From Schistosoma haematobium (lineage: Eukaryota > Platyhelminthes > Trematoda > Strigeidida > Schistosomatidae): a DNA stretch of 64,000 nt. Every line of letters starts with the position of its first letter. The stretch's first letter is position 1. The position numbers and the translations under genes are program-made. The DNA lies in contig NC_067200.1 in NCBI RefSeq assembly GCF_000699445.3, positions 868,001 through 932,000 on the forward strand, read 5' to 3'. Shown piece after piece: positions 21,037 to 31,559 of the stretch. Under the pieces are notes generated by a model that had not been told where the DNA came from, made no database searches, and worked only from the letters and a program-made list of their open reading frames with translations.

Positions 21037-24000
21037 GTATATAATGACTTTTATCGTCTTGAAATGTTAACCATCGTCTTATTGTTTATTTTTATAGGTA
21101 TACACGATGATTCAAAGTTCGGATTAAAACCAGATACACTTAACGTAGTAAAACATCAGCAATCTTATCATAAATTAATTATTTTTATACGTCATGGACA
21201 GTATCATTTGAATAGAAAGAAATCGGAGGAAAAGGTCCTCACCGATATTGGTTGGCGACAAGCTTATGCTGCAGGTTGTCGACTTAGGGAAATGGGAATT
21301 AAGTAGGCTTAAATGTGATATTGATTGTACATAATTCTCATACTTCCTATTCATCTGCAGATTTTATCTTAGTAATCACTGAAATTTGAGTGTTTTAGCT
21401 TTGCATTGTGAAGTATTGCTTGTGTGGTTGTGACTTTTGGATAACGTTTTGGACTACATGTTTTAGGTTTGAAATATGACTCTTTATTAACTATCTAATA
21501 CGTAGAAATCTGTTCACGACTACTGAATTATCAGTTTTGCTTTGTTGTCTATTAAAATACGTCCTAGTAAATTCAATGGAAGCTTAGTTTTCGTCGAACA
21601 TTATTTCCTTTGTTCATTGGACGTATCTTGAGGCTTTCAAGTAGCTATGTTGTTTTGTAGTGGGATTGCAACTTATTTCACCAATTCCCGTTAATAAAAA
21701 GTGGCTTAGTGAAGCCAAATAACCCTCCCAGTTATTTGACGACGGTTCATTCCATCATACCTATTTTATAATCCCAGAATTAACAGTCAGTCACAACATA
21801 GAACCTTGTACGTATATACATCGGTCTAAGTTACCACGCCCCATTAGCACAGAGAGATGAAGTTTTCAGATGAAATCCCAGAATAGTAGAGGTAGTAACA
21901 TTATCAGTGCTAATAGGAAAGATTAGGCACCGGAGACACAACTCGGGAAGTATGTATAGATTAGTGAGATAAAAACACGAAATGACTTATGAGGATTTGG
22001 AATTTTAGGATTTAGGGCATTAAAACTATATTATCACCACTGAAAATCGTAGTAAGGCGAGTGCTTAAATCAATGACATAACTCCACCTATTATCAAATC
22101 GTATTTTCCGTGACCATGGTTCACTGTGGTTTAATAGTAATAAATACAGAATCTTACTATATTCCTAACAACTGGTCGGCTTTTGAATGTTTTACTGACA
22201 AAAATGTTTTGCTTCCCACTGATACCGTATTACCTTGCACAAATTTGTATCGGTCGAAGTTGCTACTCTTCATAATAATATAATCAAATTGGGAGATGAC
22301 AAAACGACGAACGGGAAAGTTTTAAGTGTATCATCAACCGGAATGGAAAATTAGACATAAAGAATGGTTAATAGAACTACTATTCAATCTGATTGTAATT
22401 GCCTATACTCAGATATACATGAACTAATTCTAAAATATTCAGTTTTTACCTAGCTGGTGCTAAATACACACAAATGGTGTTCAGAGAACTTTCTTGCAAA
22501 TCCCATAATCTTACAAAACAGTATTCCTTGACCTTAAAGCGTTCGACTCCGTTGATTGTGAGTTTCTATGTCAGTGTGTATCATCAGAAGATGTACCAAA
22601 GAAGTGCATTAGCCTTGCGAAAGCTCGTCCTTTTCCTCCATTTTTACGTAACTTTGTCATAGACATGCTCTTAGTGATAACTCATCGTCTGACTTTTTAG
22701 GGATTGATGTTCTACTAGGAGATTCACTGGCTGACATAGAATACTCAGATATAGTCCTGTTTGGTGAAGATGCTGACAAAATGTAGTCTTCTCACCACCT
22801 TAGGCAACAATGCGACCATGTTCGGGATGCGATCCTCTCCCTTCACATGTAACATGTAAATTCAAGATTGGATTGCGTCATCGCCTGAAGGAAGTGAAGT
22901 AGTTGAGCGCATCGATCGCTTCATTTATCTTGGGAGTCTTATCAGTCCTGATGATCTAGTGTCTGACGAAATCTTGGCACCAATTCAGAAGTCTTGGTTG
23001 GCTTTCGCCAACTCATGCAATTTGTGGCGTCGGGGAGATATCCGTCTTCCAACCGAAGGGAGAGTTAACTGCTCAGTAGTTCGCTCCTTTCGAATTAATG
23101 GATGTAAAACATGGGCATTAAGAGTAGGGAATATTCGTAGTTTACTTGCATTCGACCACTGACGTTTACGAAGCATCTCGTGCATTTTGATACCACGGAG
23201 TAATCAGTGTCTGGGCTAGGAAGAGAGTACTAGGTAAACATAGGTATTCAACTAAACAGGTAGTAAATCTTCATCAACTAAGGTTGTTGGGACATGCGTT
23301 ACATGTGGACAACCACTACTTACCTCGACGAGTGATGTTTTCTGGTGCAACAGTAGGCTGTAAGAAATCTGGGGGCGCCCAAACCAAAACATGTCATCAG
23401 TCGATGAAGTTACTGATAATTGAACCTGGAAATGTTAGTGGGTATAGACAACCTGGTTATAGTCCGCGTGATTATCGTAACCGTTGGTTGGAGACTTTGG
23501 ATGACATGGCCCAAAATGGTGCAGATACATCAATTCTTTGCCTCCCCCAAATCTTGAGATTCTAAATTCCTCATAACTTTTTGTGTTTTTATCTCATTAA
23601 TTTATATATTCTTTTCGAGTTGTATCTCCGATGCCTAATCTTTCCTATTAGCACTGATAATATTATTATTATTATTAATGGCTTTATTCAGTGTTACTAC
23701 CTCTACTATTCTGTTATTTCGTCTGAAAACTTAATCTCTCTGTGCTAATGGGGTATGGTAACTTAGAACGATGTACATACGTACAAGGTTCTACGTTGTT
23801 ACTGACTGACTATACAGTAAACTAATCTGCTATAGTTATGTCATTTTTATAATTTCCATTATCATTAGTTTTTCGAGCTTGTTCAACTCACGCATTTTCA
23901 AGTTTATTTAAAATTCTATAAGTAGTCCTTATATGAAACTGTTCTAGTTCCATTTGTTCACCCTTACTGTCTTTTAATACTTCAATGTCCCACATATCTT

Positions 24001-27000
24001 TTTTCTTAGAATTGATCGCATTATACACTCAGATTTAATCCGTGCTCGACAAACCACAGCTGCTGTTCTAATTGGCTTACAAAATAATGTTGACGATCTG
24101 TTTGATTCACAAGAAATTGTTCAACTTGTTATACCGTATTCATCCGAATTAGATGATCCTAAATCATACCCTGTTACACAAAAATCTAACCAAAAAAATA
24201 CAATTTCAAAGTCTAAATCAAATTCTCCATTGAAAATACCAATGATTGACAATCCATATATACCTTATGCGGGTGCCATGTTCGATTGTCAACTATCACG
24301 TTATCTTACTGAGGGTCCACCTCCTGTTGCTCCTGTTCCACCAACATGTAAGTCGAACGCATATGTTTTCCAGTCCCAGATAAATATATAATAATGGATT
24401 TCGTTTTTTCCACTGAGTTTGAGATGTTAAAGCACGTTTTATATGTGGACCATTCTAAAGAGACAACACTAAATACTATCTGCTTATTCAGTTGGCAGAG
24501 TTTTAGTAAGTCAGATGTAGTCTATTAACCACTGAGTAAAACTGGTTAATGTGAAACAAAATGTAAAATCACGAATCTAGTTTCTCCAAGAAAACAATTA
24601 ACTTATACTTGTCTAATCCAAACATCTACTCAAGATGTGTTAATCAAAGTACAGAGTAGTATGAATGAATTAGGATGGGAAATAGGTCAGTGACTTGAAA
24701 CATATAGATGCTGAAAAGGGGGGCATATATTCGGATAAAGGGAGTGAGGAAAAATGAACAAGGAGTGTGGGGAAATGACAATAAACAAAATATTTTACCA
24801 AAGTTAATGAGATCAAGAGAGATAAGGGTGTTAGAAATATCTTATGAATAGAAAGAGTTGGATTGTTAGGTTGAATCCCTATAGTTTCTGCTATGTCAAA
24901 AAGACGAGATGAAAACTCATAAGCAAAATTAGTAGGAATACTATAAATCACTTTAGATGACCTATTTCTATCTACTACGTGACCGCTACCGATCAAATGT
25001 GATAGAACAGAGCTAAGTATTGTTTTGGCCATACCTTTTGCCATCCTCAAAGAGAGGTGTTCACTCACTCGTTGTCTGAGTTGTCTGTTTGAATACCTAA
25101 AATAGATTTCTCCACAGAAGCATCTGTGTTCGTAGATACACACAGATGTTGCGAAACCAAGCAACTTATCCTTTAGTTGAAGAATCATCAAAGATCAGAT
25201 CGAGAACGATAAACAGGTTAACTGCACTAACAGTTCTATTCGTTTCTCTAGTCTGTCTATTTTGTAGCACATCACCAGCTATATTCCCATTGAATTGCAG
25301 CTTCAGGAAGAGAGGGTTATTACTAGTTGTTGATGTCGCTATTTTCCTGTTTCTTAAATGCAAGTGTTTCCACAGGAAGCCTTATGGATAACCTATTTCA
25401 ATCAACATATTATGAATGTCAGTCAGTCAGTAACAACGTAGAACTTCGTATGTACGTACATCAGTTCGAGTTGCCACACCACATTAGCACAGAGATTCAC
25501 TTGTCGATTCAAATCCCGTAGTGGTAGAGGTAGCAAGAGTATAAGCAGTAATCGGGAAGATTAGGGTTTGGAGATGTTATTTAAAGAGTATAATCCAGTG
25601 AAATAAATTTGGAAAGAGGAAAAAAGGGACATGAAGAATTCAGAAGATTAGAATTTGGGAGAACACAAAAAGTGGATGCACCTGCGCCATTGCAAACGAT
25701 TTTGAGCCATGTCATTCAGGGTCTCTAACTATCGGTTGCTATCATCTCGCGGTCCCCAACCAGGTAGTCTACACCTACCAACATGACTCAGTCCACTTGT
25801 CAGTGACTTCATGCATTTGTGCCATGTTTTGGTTTGGCCGCCCCTAGCTTTCTTCCAACCTACTCTTATACCACTGAACATAGCACGTCGAGGCATTCGG
25901 TCGTTGGGCATACGTAACACGTGTCCCAGCCATCTCAACTGATGAAGTTTCACTACTTCATCAATTGATTTGCCATCCTTACCTAGTACCCGTTTCCTAA
26001 CAACTGTGTTACTTACTCGATGGTCCCATGATATACGAGCAATGTTTCGAAGACACCTATGATCAAATACTAGTAACCTACGGATATCCTCTACTCTTAC
26101 CGGCCATGTTTCATTGCCATAAAGTAGGACGGAACGAACTGCTGCACAGTAAACACGTCCTTTGGTTGATAGACGGATATCTCGCCTACGCCATAAATGA
26201 CGCAAGTTGGCAAAAGTTAGTCGAGCCTTCTGTATCCGTGCTGAGATTTCGTCACACACCAGACCACAAGGGCTGATGAGACTTCCAAGATAAGTGAAGC
26301 GGTCGACACACTCAACTACTTCACTCCCTATCACTAGTTCGGGTGTCGATGTAACCCAATCCTGAAGCAACATTTTGCATTTCGAGGGAGAGAATCGCAT
26401 CCCGAACATGTTTGCATTGTTGCTTAGAGTGGTCAGAAGACTCTGCATTTTGTCAGCGTCTTCACCAAATAAAACTATGTCATCTGCATATTCTAAGTCA
26501 ACAAGTGAACCTCCTGGTAGAAGTTCAACCCCTGGAAATTTAGATGAGGAGAGTGTTATCTCTAAAAGTACGACAATGACAAAGTTGAACAAGAATGGGG
26601 AGAGTGGACAGCCCTGACGAACACCACTTGAGGTAATCAATTCTGATGACAGTTCGCCATAAGCTCTCACTCTACCAGTTGTGTTCGAGTAGAGAGCCTG
26701 TATAAGGTTAATGTACTTCTTTGGTACTCCTTTCAGTGACAAACACTGCCATAGAACCTCACGATCAATAGAGTCGAATGCTGCCTTGAGATCGAGAAAT
26801 ACTACCATTGTGGGGCGTCTGAATGTTCATTATGTCGTCTGAGTATATCCTCCTGGCTCTACATGCAAGAAATCTAACTAGGTTTCTTTTGGGTACAAGG
26901 CTAAAACAATGTGTGTATTGGCTGTAATTTAAAACATGCTAACAATTCAGGGAAACGGTTGTTATTGGCATGAAGATTCTCAATTAATGTTGATCAAGTC

Positions 27001-28571
27001 ATTGAGAATTGATTCATCTCTTACTTACATTCTATTTGTGTTGTTTGAAAAAAATGTATTTTATCATTTTATATATTTATTTAAACACATGTTGGTATAA
27101 GGATGCACATAGATATTTATTTTAACACATAGATATTGTTACAAGAAGGCACCAAATACATATGCGTCACACAGATCTCATTTGATATGTATGAGGGCTT
27201 TAATACTGACTGGGTGCCCAAACCGAAGCAGTTGGTTTTCTTAGGGGGCCACACCCAGAGCCGTAGACCTGAAGGTCTGGTCCACAAGGCAATGGAGTAT
27301 CGTAAGGAGATGCAGTCCCAAGATAGCCGGTGACCAATAATTGGTTCATACGCCATATGTTCCCTCGGGGTACTAGAGCCCATGTGAACAATTGGTTTGG
27401 AATGAGGGTTTTCCAACTTTCCTAGGTGGACTCTCCATGTCCACCAACCCGGTTAAAGCGCCGGACATCCGCTTTTCGTCCTCTCGATTTCGTAAGCAAC
27501 ACCCCCGTCACGAGAAGGCAGTGAGCAGGACTTCCCTGGTATGTGAGAGCATTTCGAGAGGGAGAGCAGACTCTCTCCACTCTCGGCCATAACACGTCAT
27601 TTGGGGGCCACATGAATTATTCAATTTGTGTGAGGGGCTGGGATACTGCTCGGTGACGTTCTTAGGAGGCCATATCCGGAGTCTTTGACTTAAAGGTCTA
27701 ATCTGCAAGGCAGTGGAGCAACAAAATTAAGAGTTGTTCCATGGTAACCGGTGACCAACAATAGGTTCATACTGAAGACCATTTGCACCATTCGTTCGGT
27801 GGATGCTCCATATCCATATTGTAAGTATAAGAAAAGCAGTCAAATTTAATAGATTCAACCTCATCTGTTTGAAGTGTGAGTGGTTTTTTAACTATTGACA
27901 CTTTGGTAATATATATATTTATGTATATTGTATTAATCGTATTGAATCTTAAGTACTGTTACCACTGTTCATATGTGTGAAATCCTCATTTACTGTTGTT
28001 ATTCATTTCATTTTTTTCGGGTGGTGATGATGGTGATGATGTTAAAGCGTCTACAAAAAAATCTGATAATATTCGTTCAACAGAAGGTATACGTATCGAT
28101 AAAGGATTTCAAATACATTTACATTGTAAACCAATTACAAAACAAGGTCTTATTGCATATAATGGTCCATTCTATTGTCCTAATCATTGTTGTTCTATTT
28201 TAAACAATAATTCTATTATCAATATAATTCAATGTGATTGTCCATGTCATCGTATGATAGAATATAAACCAATTGAAACAATTGTATTTATTGGTCATGC
28301 TAATGTATTTCGTTATTGGATTTGTAAATTATTACAATTACCAATTGAAGGATGGTTACGTTTAAATTTAGGACATGGAAGTATTAGTACATTCATAATT
28401 ACAAATGATGAATTCATAATTCATTCTAAAGAAGATAATCATAATCATAATAGTGATGATCATGATGATCAGGAAGTGAAATTGACAAAACAATTAAGAT
28501 ATGGTTCAATAGTAACACTTAATCGCCTTGGAGATGTTGGTCATTTACCACCGGAATTATTAACACAATAA
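20913..28571 (+). CDS. PGAM5: PGAM5-like mitochondrial Ser/Thr phosphatase (four coding exons)
   Basis: The joined exons 20913-21036, 21098-21302, 24010-24347 and 28048-28571 give 396 codons plus TAA, with consistent phases. Members of the PGAM5 branch of the histidine phosphatase superfamily dephosphorylate protein Ser/Thr via a phospho-histidine and sit on mitochondrial membranes. Visible evidence: a hydrophobic N-terminal segment (about residues 6-25); the WNYNWD motif at 33-38 matching the family's WDxNWD multimerisation motif; catalytic RHG at 73-75 (His74) in FIRHGQYH; RARQTT at 121-126; EGPPPV at 211-216; second His306 in GHANVFRY; GWLRLNLGHGS at 324-334; and a terminal LGDVGHLPPE. It is about 100 residues longer than the human protein because of insertions: a Lys/Ser-rich linker (160-185), a Cys/His cluster (266-290) and a His/Asp-rich stretch (352-363). 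Introns are 61, 2707 and 3700 bp, a 5'-to-3' increase known from schistosome genes. Exon 4's acceptor is the least certain junction. Confidence 0.9.
21098..21302 (+). CDS. PGAM5: PGAM5-like exon 2
   Basis: Acceptor TTTTTATAG at 21097, donor AA|GTAGGC at 21303. Carries the catalytic RHG and the LTDIGWRQAYAAG helix typical of the superfamily. Confidence 0.9.
21784..22025 (-). mobile_element. RTE-like LINE 3' fragment in intron 2
   Basis: On minus this is the 3' UTR and TGAC-repeat tail of the RTE family whose plus copy ends at about 23815. The block from the GACTG tail through AGTGCTAATA and back to the TTTTTATCTC motif can be followed in both, in opposite orientation. Only about 240 bp remain. 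Confidence 0.7.
22495..23815 (+). mobile_element. Decayed RTE-like LINE in intron 2
   Basis: RT blocks are readable with frame changes: VFLDLKAFDSVD near 22523, a YSDIVLFGEDADKM-like box near 22743, IDRFIYLGSLISP near 22911, FANSCNLWRRGDIRLPTEGR near 23008, then the C-terminal PRRVMFSG block near 23323 and the MAQN block near 23506. It ends in the TGAC-type tail at about 23800-23815. Many stops and small deletions show it is old. The intact-frame relative is at 25729-26808. Confidence 0.8.
23662..23692 (-). mobile_element. 31-bp LINE tail insertion
   Basis: Inside the RTE 3' UTR the sequence between ACTGATAAT and GTTACTACC is interrupted by 31 bp consisting of an ATT repeat followed by TAATGGCTTTATTCA. 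This is the reverse complement of the LINE 3' end at 11645-11675. The sibling RTE 3' end at about 21895-21910 (minus) shows the uninterrupted sequence. Confidence 0.7.
24010..24347 (+). CDS. PGAM5: PGAM5-like exon 3
   Basis: Acceptor TTTTCTTAG at 24009, donor T|GTAAGT at 24348. Carries IIHSDLIRARQTT, matching the family's phosphate-pocket Arg region, the Lys/Ser-rich linker and LTEGPPPVAP. Confidence 0.9.
24690..25391 (-). mobile_element. Penelope-like element fragment (GIY-YIG end) in intron 3
   Basis: On minus, two overlapping frames read PLFLKLQFNGNIAGDVLQNR then, after a shift, LKDKLLGFATSVCIYEHRC-CGEIYFRYSNRQLRQRVSEH and LSHLIGSGHVVD, ending IQPNNPTLSIHK and TPLSL. This is the C-terminal GIY-YIG endonuclease region of Penelope-like elements, with the usual YIGR position reading YFRY. 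The domain is frameshifted and inactive. No RT part is present. Confidence 0.75.
25418..26815 (-). mobile_element. RTE-like LINE, 5'-truncated, in intron 3
   Basis: Minus-oriented copy with a TGAC-repeat tail at 25418-25432, 3' UTR to about 25728, and a mostly open RT frame above it. The 5' end is cut at about 26815 in the RT fingers. It belongs to the same family as the copies at 22495-23815 and 28980-29674, resembling the SR2/SR3/Perere-3 RTE elements of schistosomes. Confidence 0.85.
25729..26808 (-). pseudogene. RTE reverse transcriptase, partial but open
   Basis: 359 codons without a stop: VFLDLKAAFDSIDR (motif A), SSGVRQGCPLSPFLFN (motif B), YADDIVLFGEDADKM (catalytic motif C), then YLGSLISPCG, WRRRDIRLSTKGRVY, the LRWLGHVLRMP block and PRRAMFSG. 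The N-terminal endonuclease and RT fingers are missing, so it is a 5'-truncated insertion although the reading frame is preserved. Confidence 0.85.
27075..27830 (-). repeat. Dispersed repeat C, two nested copies
   Basis: Family C has, on minus, a 3' end reading GGAGGCACC-like / CTTGTACCAATATTT and an AAATA-type tail. Here an inner copy (about 27112-27605) sits inside an older one whose tail is at 27075-27110 and whose body resumes at about 27606-27830. The family recurs at 28945-30020, 37385-37895, 44715-44765, 45525-45610, 47620-47795 and 48275-48590. The tail suggests a retroposon, but no protein or tRNA-like head was recognised. Confidence 0.6.
28048..28571 (+). CDS. PGAM5: PGAM5-like exon 4 (terminal)
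   Basis: The acceptor is taken as the first AG (28046-28047) after the T-rich run at 28012-28018, which restores the reading phase left by exon 3. It codes the Cys/His-rich insertion, the second catalytic His (GHANVFRYW), GWLRLNLGHGS, a His/Asp-rich insertion and the conserved C-terminus. TAA at 28569-28571. No canonical AATAAA is seen close downstream. Confidence 0.85.
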
Positions 28572-28599
28572 TAGTATCTTTCTTTTAATGATAAATACT

Positions 28600-28720
28600 T
28601 TCTTACTTACTTACTTACTTACGTCTATTACTCCTTGTGAAACAGCATAGGCCGCTCACCACCAGCATTCTCCATCTAACCCTGTCCTGGACAATTCTTT
28701 CCAGCTCTTTTCAGTTGTAA
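28600..28720 (-). mobile_element. RTE-like (AAGT-tailed) 3' fragment
   Basis: Begins on plus with a TTAC repeat (tail, 28603-28622) followed by the reverse complement of the family's last codons, recognisable by the CCTGTCCTGGACAATTCTTT block. Only about 120 bp. Confidence 0.6.
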
Positions 28721-28944
28721 TTTCTAATGATATCATATTCATTATAAATGGATGAATGTACATGACAATAATGAAAAGATTATCTATACCTTATTATTGA
28801 TTATTGTACAGTTCTGTAGATTTCCATTGTAATTTATGTATGAAATATATTGATAAAGATTGTAATTTACTTTTATTCATTAAATTCAATTCATGAAATG
28901 GTACTATGTATTATGTAAATGATTCATTATTGTCGATATTTTAT

Positions 28945-30020
28945 TTATTTAAACACATAAACATTGGTACAAGGAGGCAGTTCGTTCTGTTTTACTTTAC
29001 GGATGCGAAACATGGCCATTAAGAGTCGAAGATACTCTTATGCTACTAGTATTTGACTACAAATGCCTCCGAGATATTGCTGGCGTCTGCTGGGATCACC
29101 AGGTTAGTAATAGTGAGGTTAGGCGAAGGGTATTAGGGAATGATGGTAAGTCAGTTGATGAGGTTGTGAATCTTCATCGACTGAGATGGTTGGGCCACGT
29201 GTTACGTATGCCTGAACACCGATTACCAAGACGTGCAATGCTAACCGGTGCTTGGAGATGGATGGAAGAAAGTAAGGGGCGGCCAAACCAAAACGTGGCA
29301 TCAGTGCTTGTTGTCACTAACTTCTAATCTGAGCCATGTTAGGAGATGCAGACTACTTAGTTGAGGTCCGCGTGACTTTCGTAACCAATGGTTGGAGACT
29401 CTTGGTGACATGGCTCAGAATCGATCACAATGGCGTCGGTGTATACACTCACTGTCTTCCCTTAAACTAAGAGATTAAAATCGCTTCATATCTTTCTTTC
29501 TACGTACTAAATCTTTCTTCCTGTACTATGTCCTTATATGCAATCTTTCTTTTATATATTACCACCTCTGAATTAACTACTTTTATGAGTCCGGTGTCCA
29601 TCTTGTTGTGTTAATGAGGTATGGCAGCTTGGACCGATGCATATATGTGCCTGGTCCTACGTTGTAGCTGACTGACAAGGAGGCATCAAATAGATATGCT
29701 CCACATAAATCGTTCGATTTGTGCGAGGGCTAGGATACTGCTCGATTGCCCAAACCAAAGCAGGTGGTTTTCTTAGAGGGCCACCTTCCCCCGAGTCTTC
29801 AACCTAAAGTTCTAATCCATAAGGCAGTGGAGAAACATATGGAGATGCAGTTTCATGTTAGCCGGTGATCAATAATAGGTTCATGCGCAATTTGTTCCTT
29901 CAAGATACTGGAACTGATATACACCATTGGTTTGGAATCAGGGTTTTTCAACTCCCTAGGTTGACTCTCCTTGTGCATTAACCTGGTTAAAGTGCCGGAC
30001 ATTCGCTTTTCGTCTTCACA
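28945..30020 (-). repeat. Repeat C copy split by an RTE insertion
   Basis: Repeat C sequence at 28945-28979 continues at 29675-30020. The join is a perfect 11-bp duplication, ACAAGGAGGCA, at 28969-28979 and 29675-29685, which is the target duplication of the inserted RTE copy. Confidence 0.75.
28980..29674 (+). mobile_element. 5'-truncated RTE-like LINE with 11-bp target duplication
   Basis: Codes only the RT C-terminal part (SVLLYGCETWPLRVED-like start, then LRWLGHVLRMPEHRLPRRAML), followed by a frameshifted MAQN block, the 3' UTR and a TGACTG-type end at 29674. It is bounded by ACAAGGAGGCA at both sides. Confidence 0.85.
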
Positions 30021-30099
30021 ACTTCGTAAACAACACACCATCGAAAAGAGTTTATAGTTGTTTGTTACACATTTAAGAGTAATTAATAAAGAACATATC

Positions 30100-31310
30100 A
30101 TGAATTAGGGTGTTAGTAATTTTTGTTTATATACTTAACTTATTTCTTATAGGTGATCAGTCACAGTTCAGTAAACAAAGTGATATCTTAACACACTGCA
30201 TTGTTCGTTTTTTTATGTAGTTATGTATGCCTCACAATTTATGTGTTACAGTTAGAGATACTAGTTAACTACTGAAACGGAAATAAGTGGTGCAATGTTA
30301 AAGCCATACTATCGTGCTCTGTTAGAATTGTATGAACAGTTTCTCACAATATGGAAGAATACTTTTGGATGGACCTGACAAAGGTAGATCACTAGTGAAG
30401 TTAGTGACAGCATAATCGTGGGGATAATTGCTTGAGATTGGTTACCTACGGACATTTTGTGAGTTCTTGAAGGGCTGACTCCGTATTTTGTAGACCTGGT
30501 CGCCGGCGATGAAGATGTGTGTGGCGAACTAAGGTATGCTATTTTTGGGATCGGTCTTCCGTAACCTCCCATTTTTAGGAACGCAAAATTGCTGCAAATC
30601 CTGGTTGTCTGAAGGGAACGTCCTACTTTTTCCACATTCCAGTATAGTTTGCACTGGAACTTCACCATAGAATCTTAAACTTCTGCTTTCAGTTCTAATG
30701 TTCTTCAATCAAGCTTTGTAGTATTATAGAACTTAAAAAGCAAGTGTCCGATAAGGAATTCGAACTACTACTTCAGTTTAGTAGCTACACTGATGGAAAA
30801 TCAAGATGGTTGACTAGGGACATTCAGTTGATTAGGTTCGTTAAGTGTAACAAACTTAGCATAAATGTTAACTGCACTGAGTTATTCCTTTCAAAGAGTT
30901 ATTTACCGGTAGAGATGTATTTGAAATCGTTTGGAACATTGAAATAGTTGACTGTCGAAATGAAAGATGAGTTTATTAACTTAAAAGGTTTGCGCAGAAT
31001 TGATCATAGTTAAACAATTTTGGTTAATTAGGAATCATTGAATATCTGCCTTGTCTTAGTACATAACTCATCAACAATGTGTATTCACACTAGGAAGATG
31101 ATCAAAATCTATACAAGTATCTATCTCAGAATGGGGAACAACCATGTGATAATTTGTTTTTATTATTTATATATCTGTGTAATATTCGTATAGACAATAA
31201 TAATCACTTTCCTTACTAAACCAATCATCCATTACAGTCATTTTATTTTCGAAAATCAGGAAGTATTTTTCATGAGTTATATGAAGTACCTCCCATATAA
31301 TTTAGGAATT
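30100..31310. other. Unassigned stretch
   Basis: Two open frames are present, minus 30309-30668 (119 codons) and plus 30744-30947 (67 codons), but neither shows a motif I recognise and neither has convincing splice sites. The rest is AT-rich and unstructured. Confidence 0.4.
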
Positions 31311-31314
31311 GATA

Positions 31315-31540
31315 ATAACTAGGTACATCCGGCTGGCGAGTCCCAAATAGGACGAAACGCGCATCCTAAATATCAATGGGAAGATGAAGCACGCGTCCTG
31401 TATTCCACTGCTATCCCCTACCTATCTTTGCTCAAAAAGCTTGTGACTTGAGGCAATCCACACAGCATGCACATATGCCAATAAGAGACCGATCAGTTGC
31501 AGTCCTAAATAACAATGGCAAGTAAATTTAATCTTCACTC
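31315..31540 (+). repeat. Sm-alpha-type SINE, ribozyme core damaged
   Basis: Starts at GGTACATCCGG, then a hammerhead-like block reading CTGGCGA, CCCAAATAGG and GAAACGCGCATC, followed by the family's 3' part (GCTTGTGACTTGAGG, CAATAAGAGACCGATCA). Core A6 is G and helix I does not pair, so activity is not expected. Confidence 0.7.
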
Positions 31541-31559
31541 CATTGTAAATGCAAATGGC

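Noticed and set aside
27996..28047. Extension of PGAM5 exon 4 upstream to 27996
   Set aside because: There is no AG before 28046 that could serve as acceptor, and the T-rich run at 28012-28018 looks intronic.
30309..30668. 119-codon minus frame as a gene
   Set aside because: No splice sites, motif or composition support was seen, and it lies among transposon debris. I left it unassigned.
31315..31400. Active hammerhead in the first Sm-alpha copy
   Set aside because: The core reads CTGGCGA (A6 changed) and helix I does not pair.
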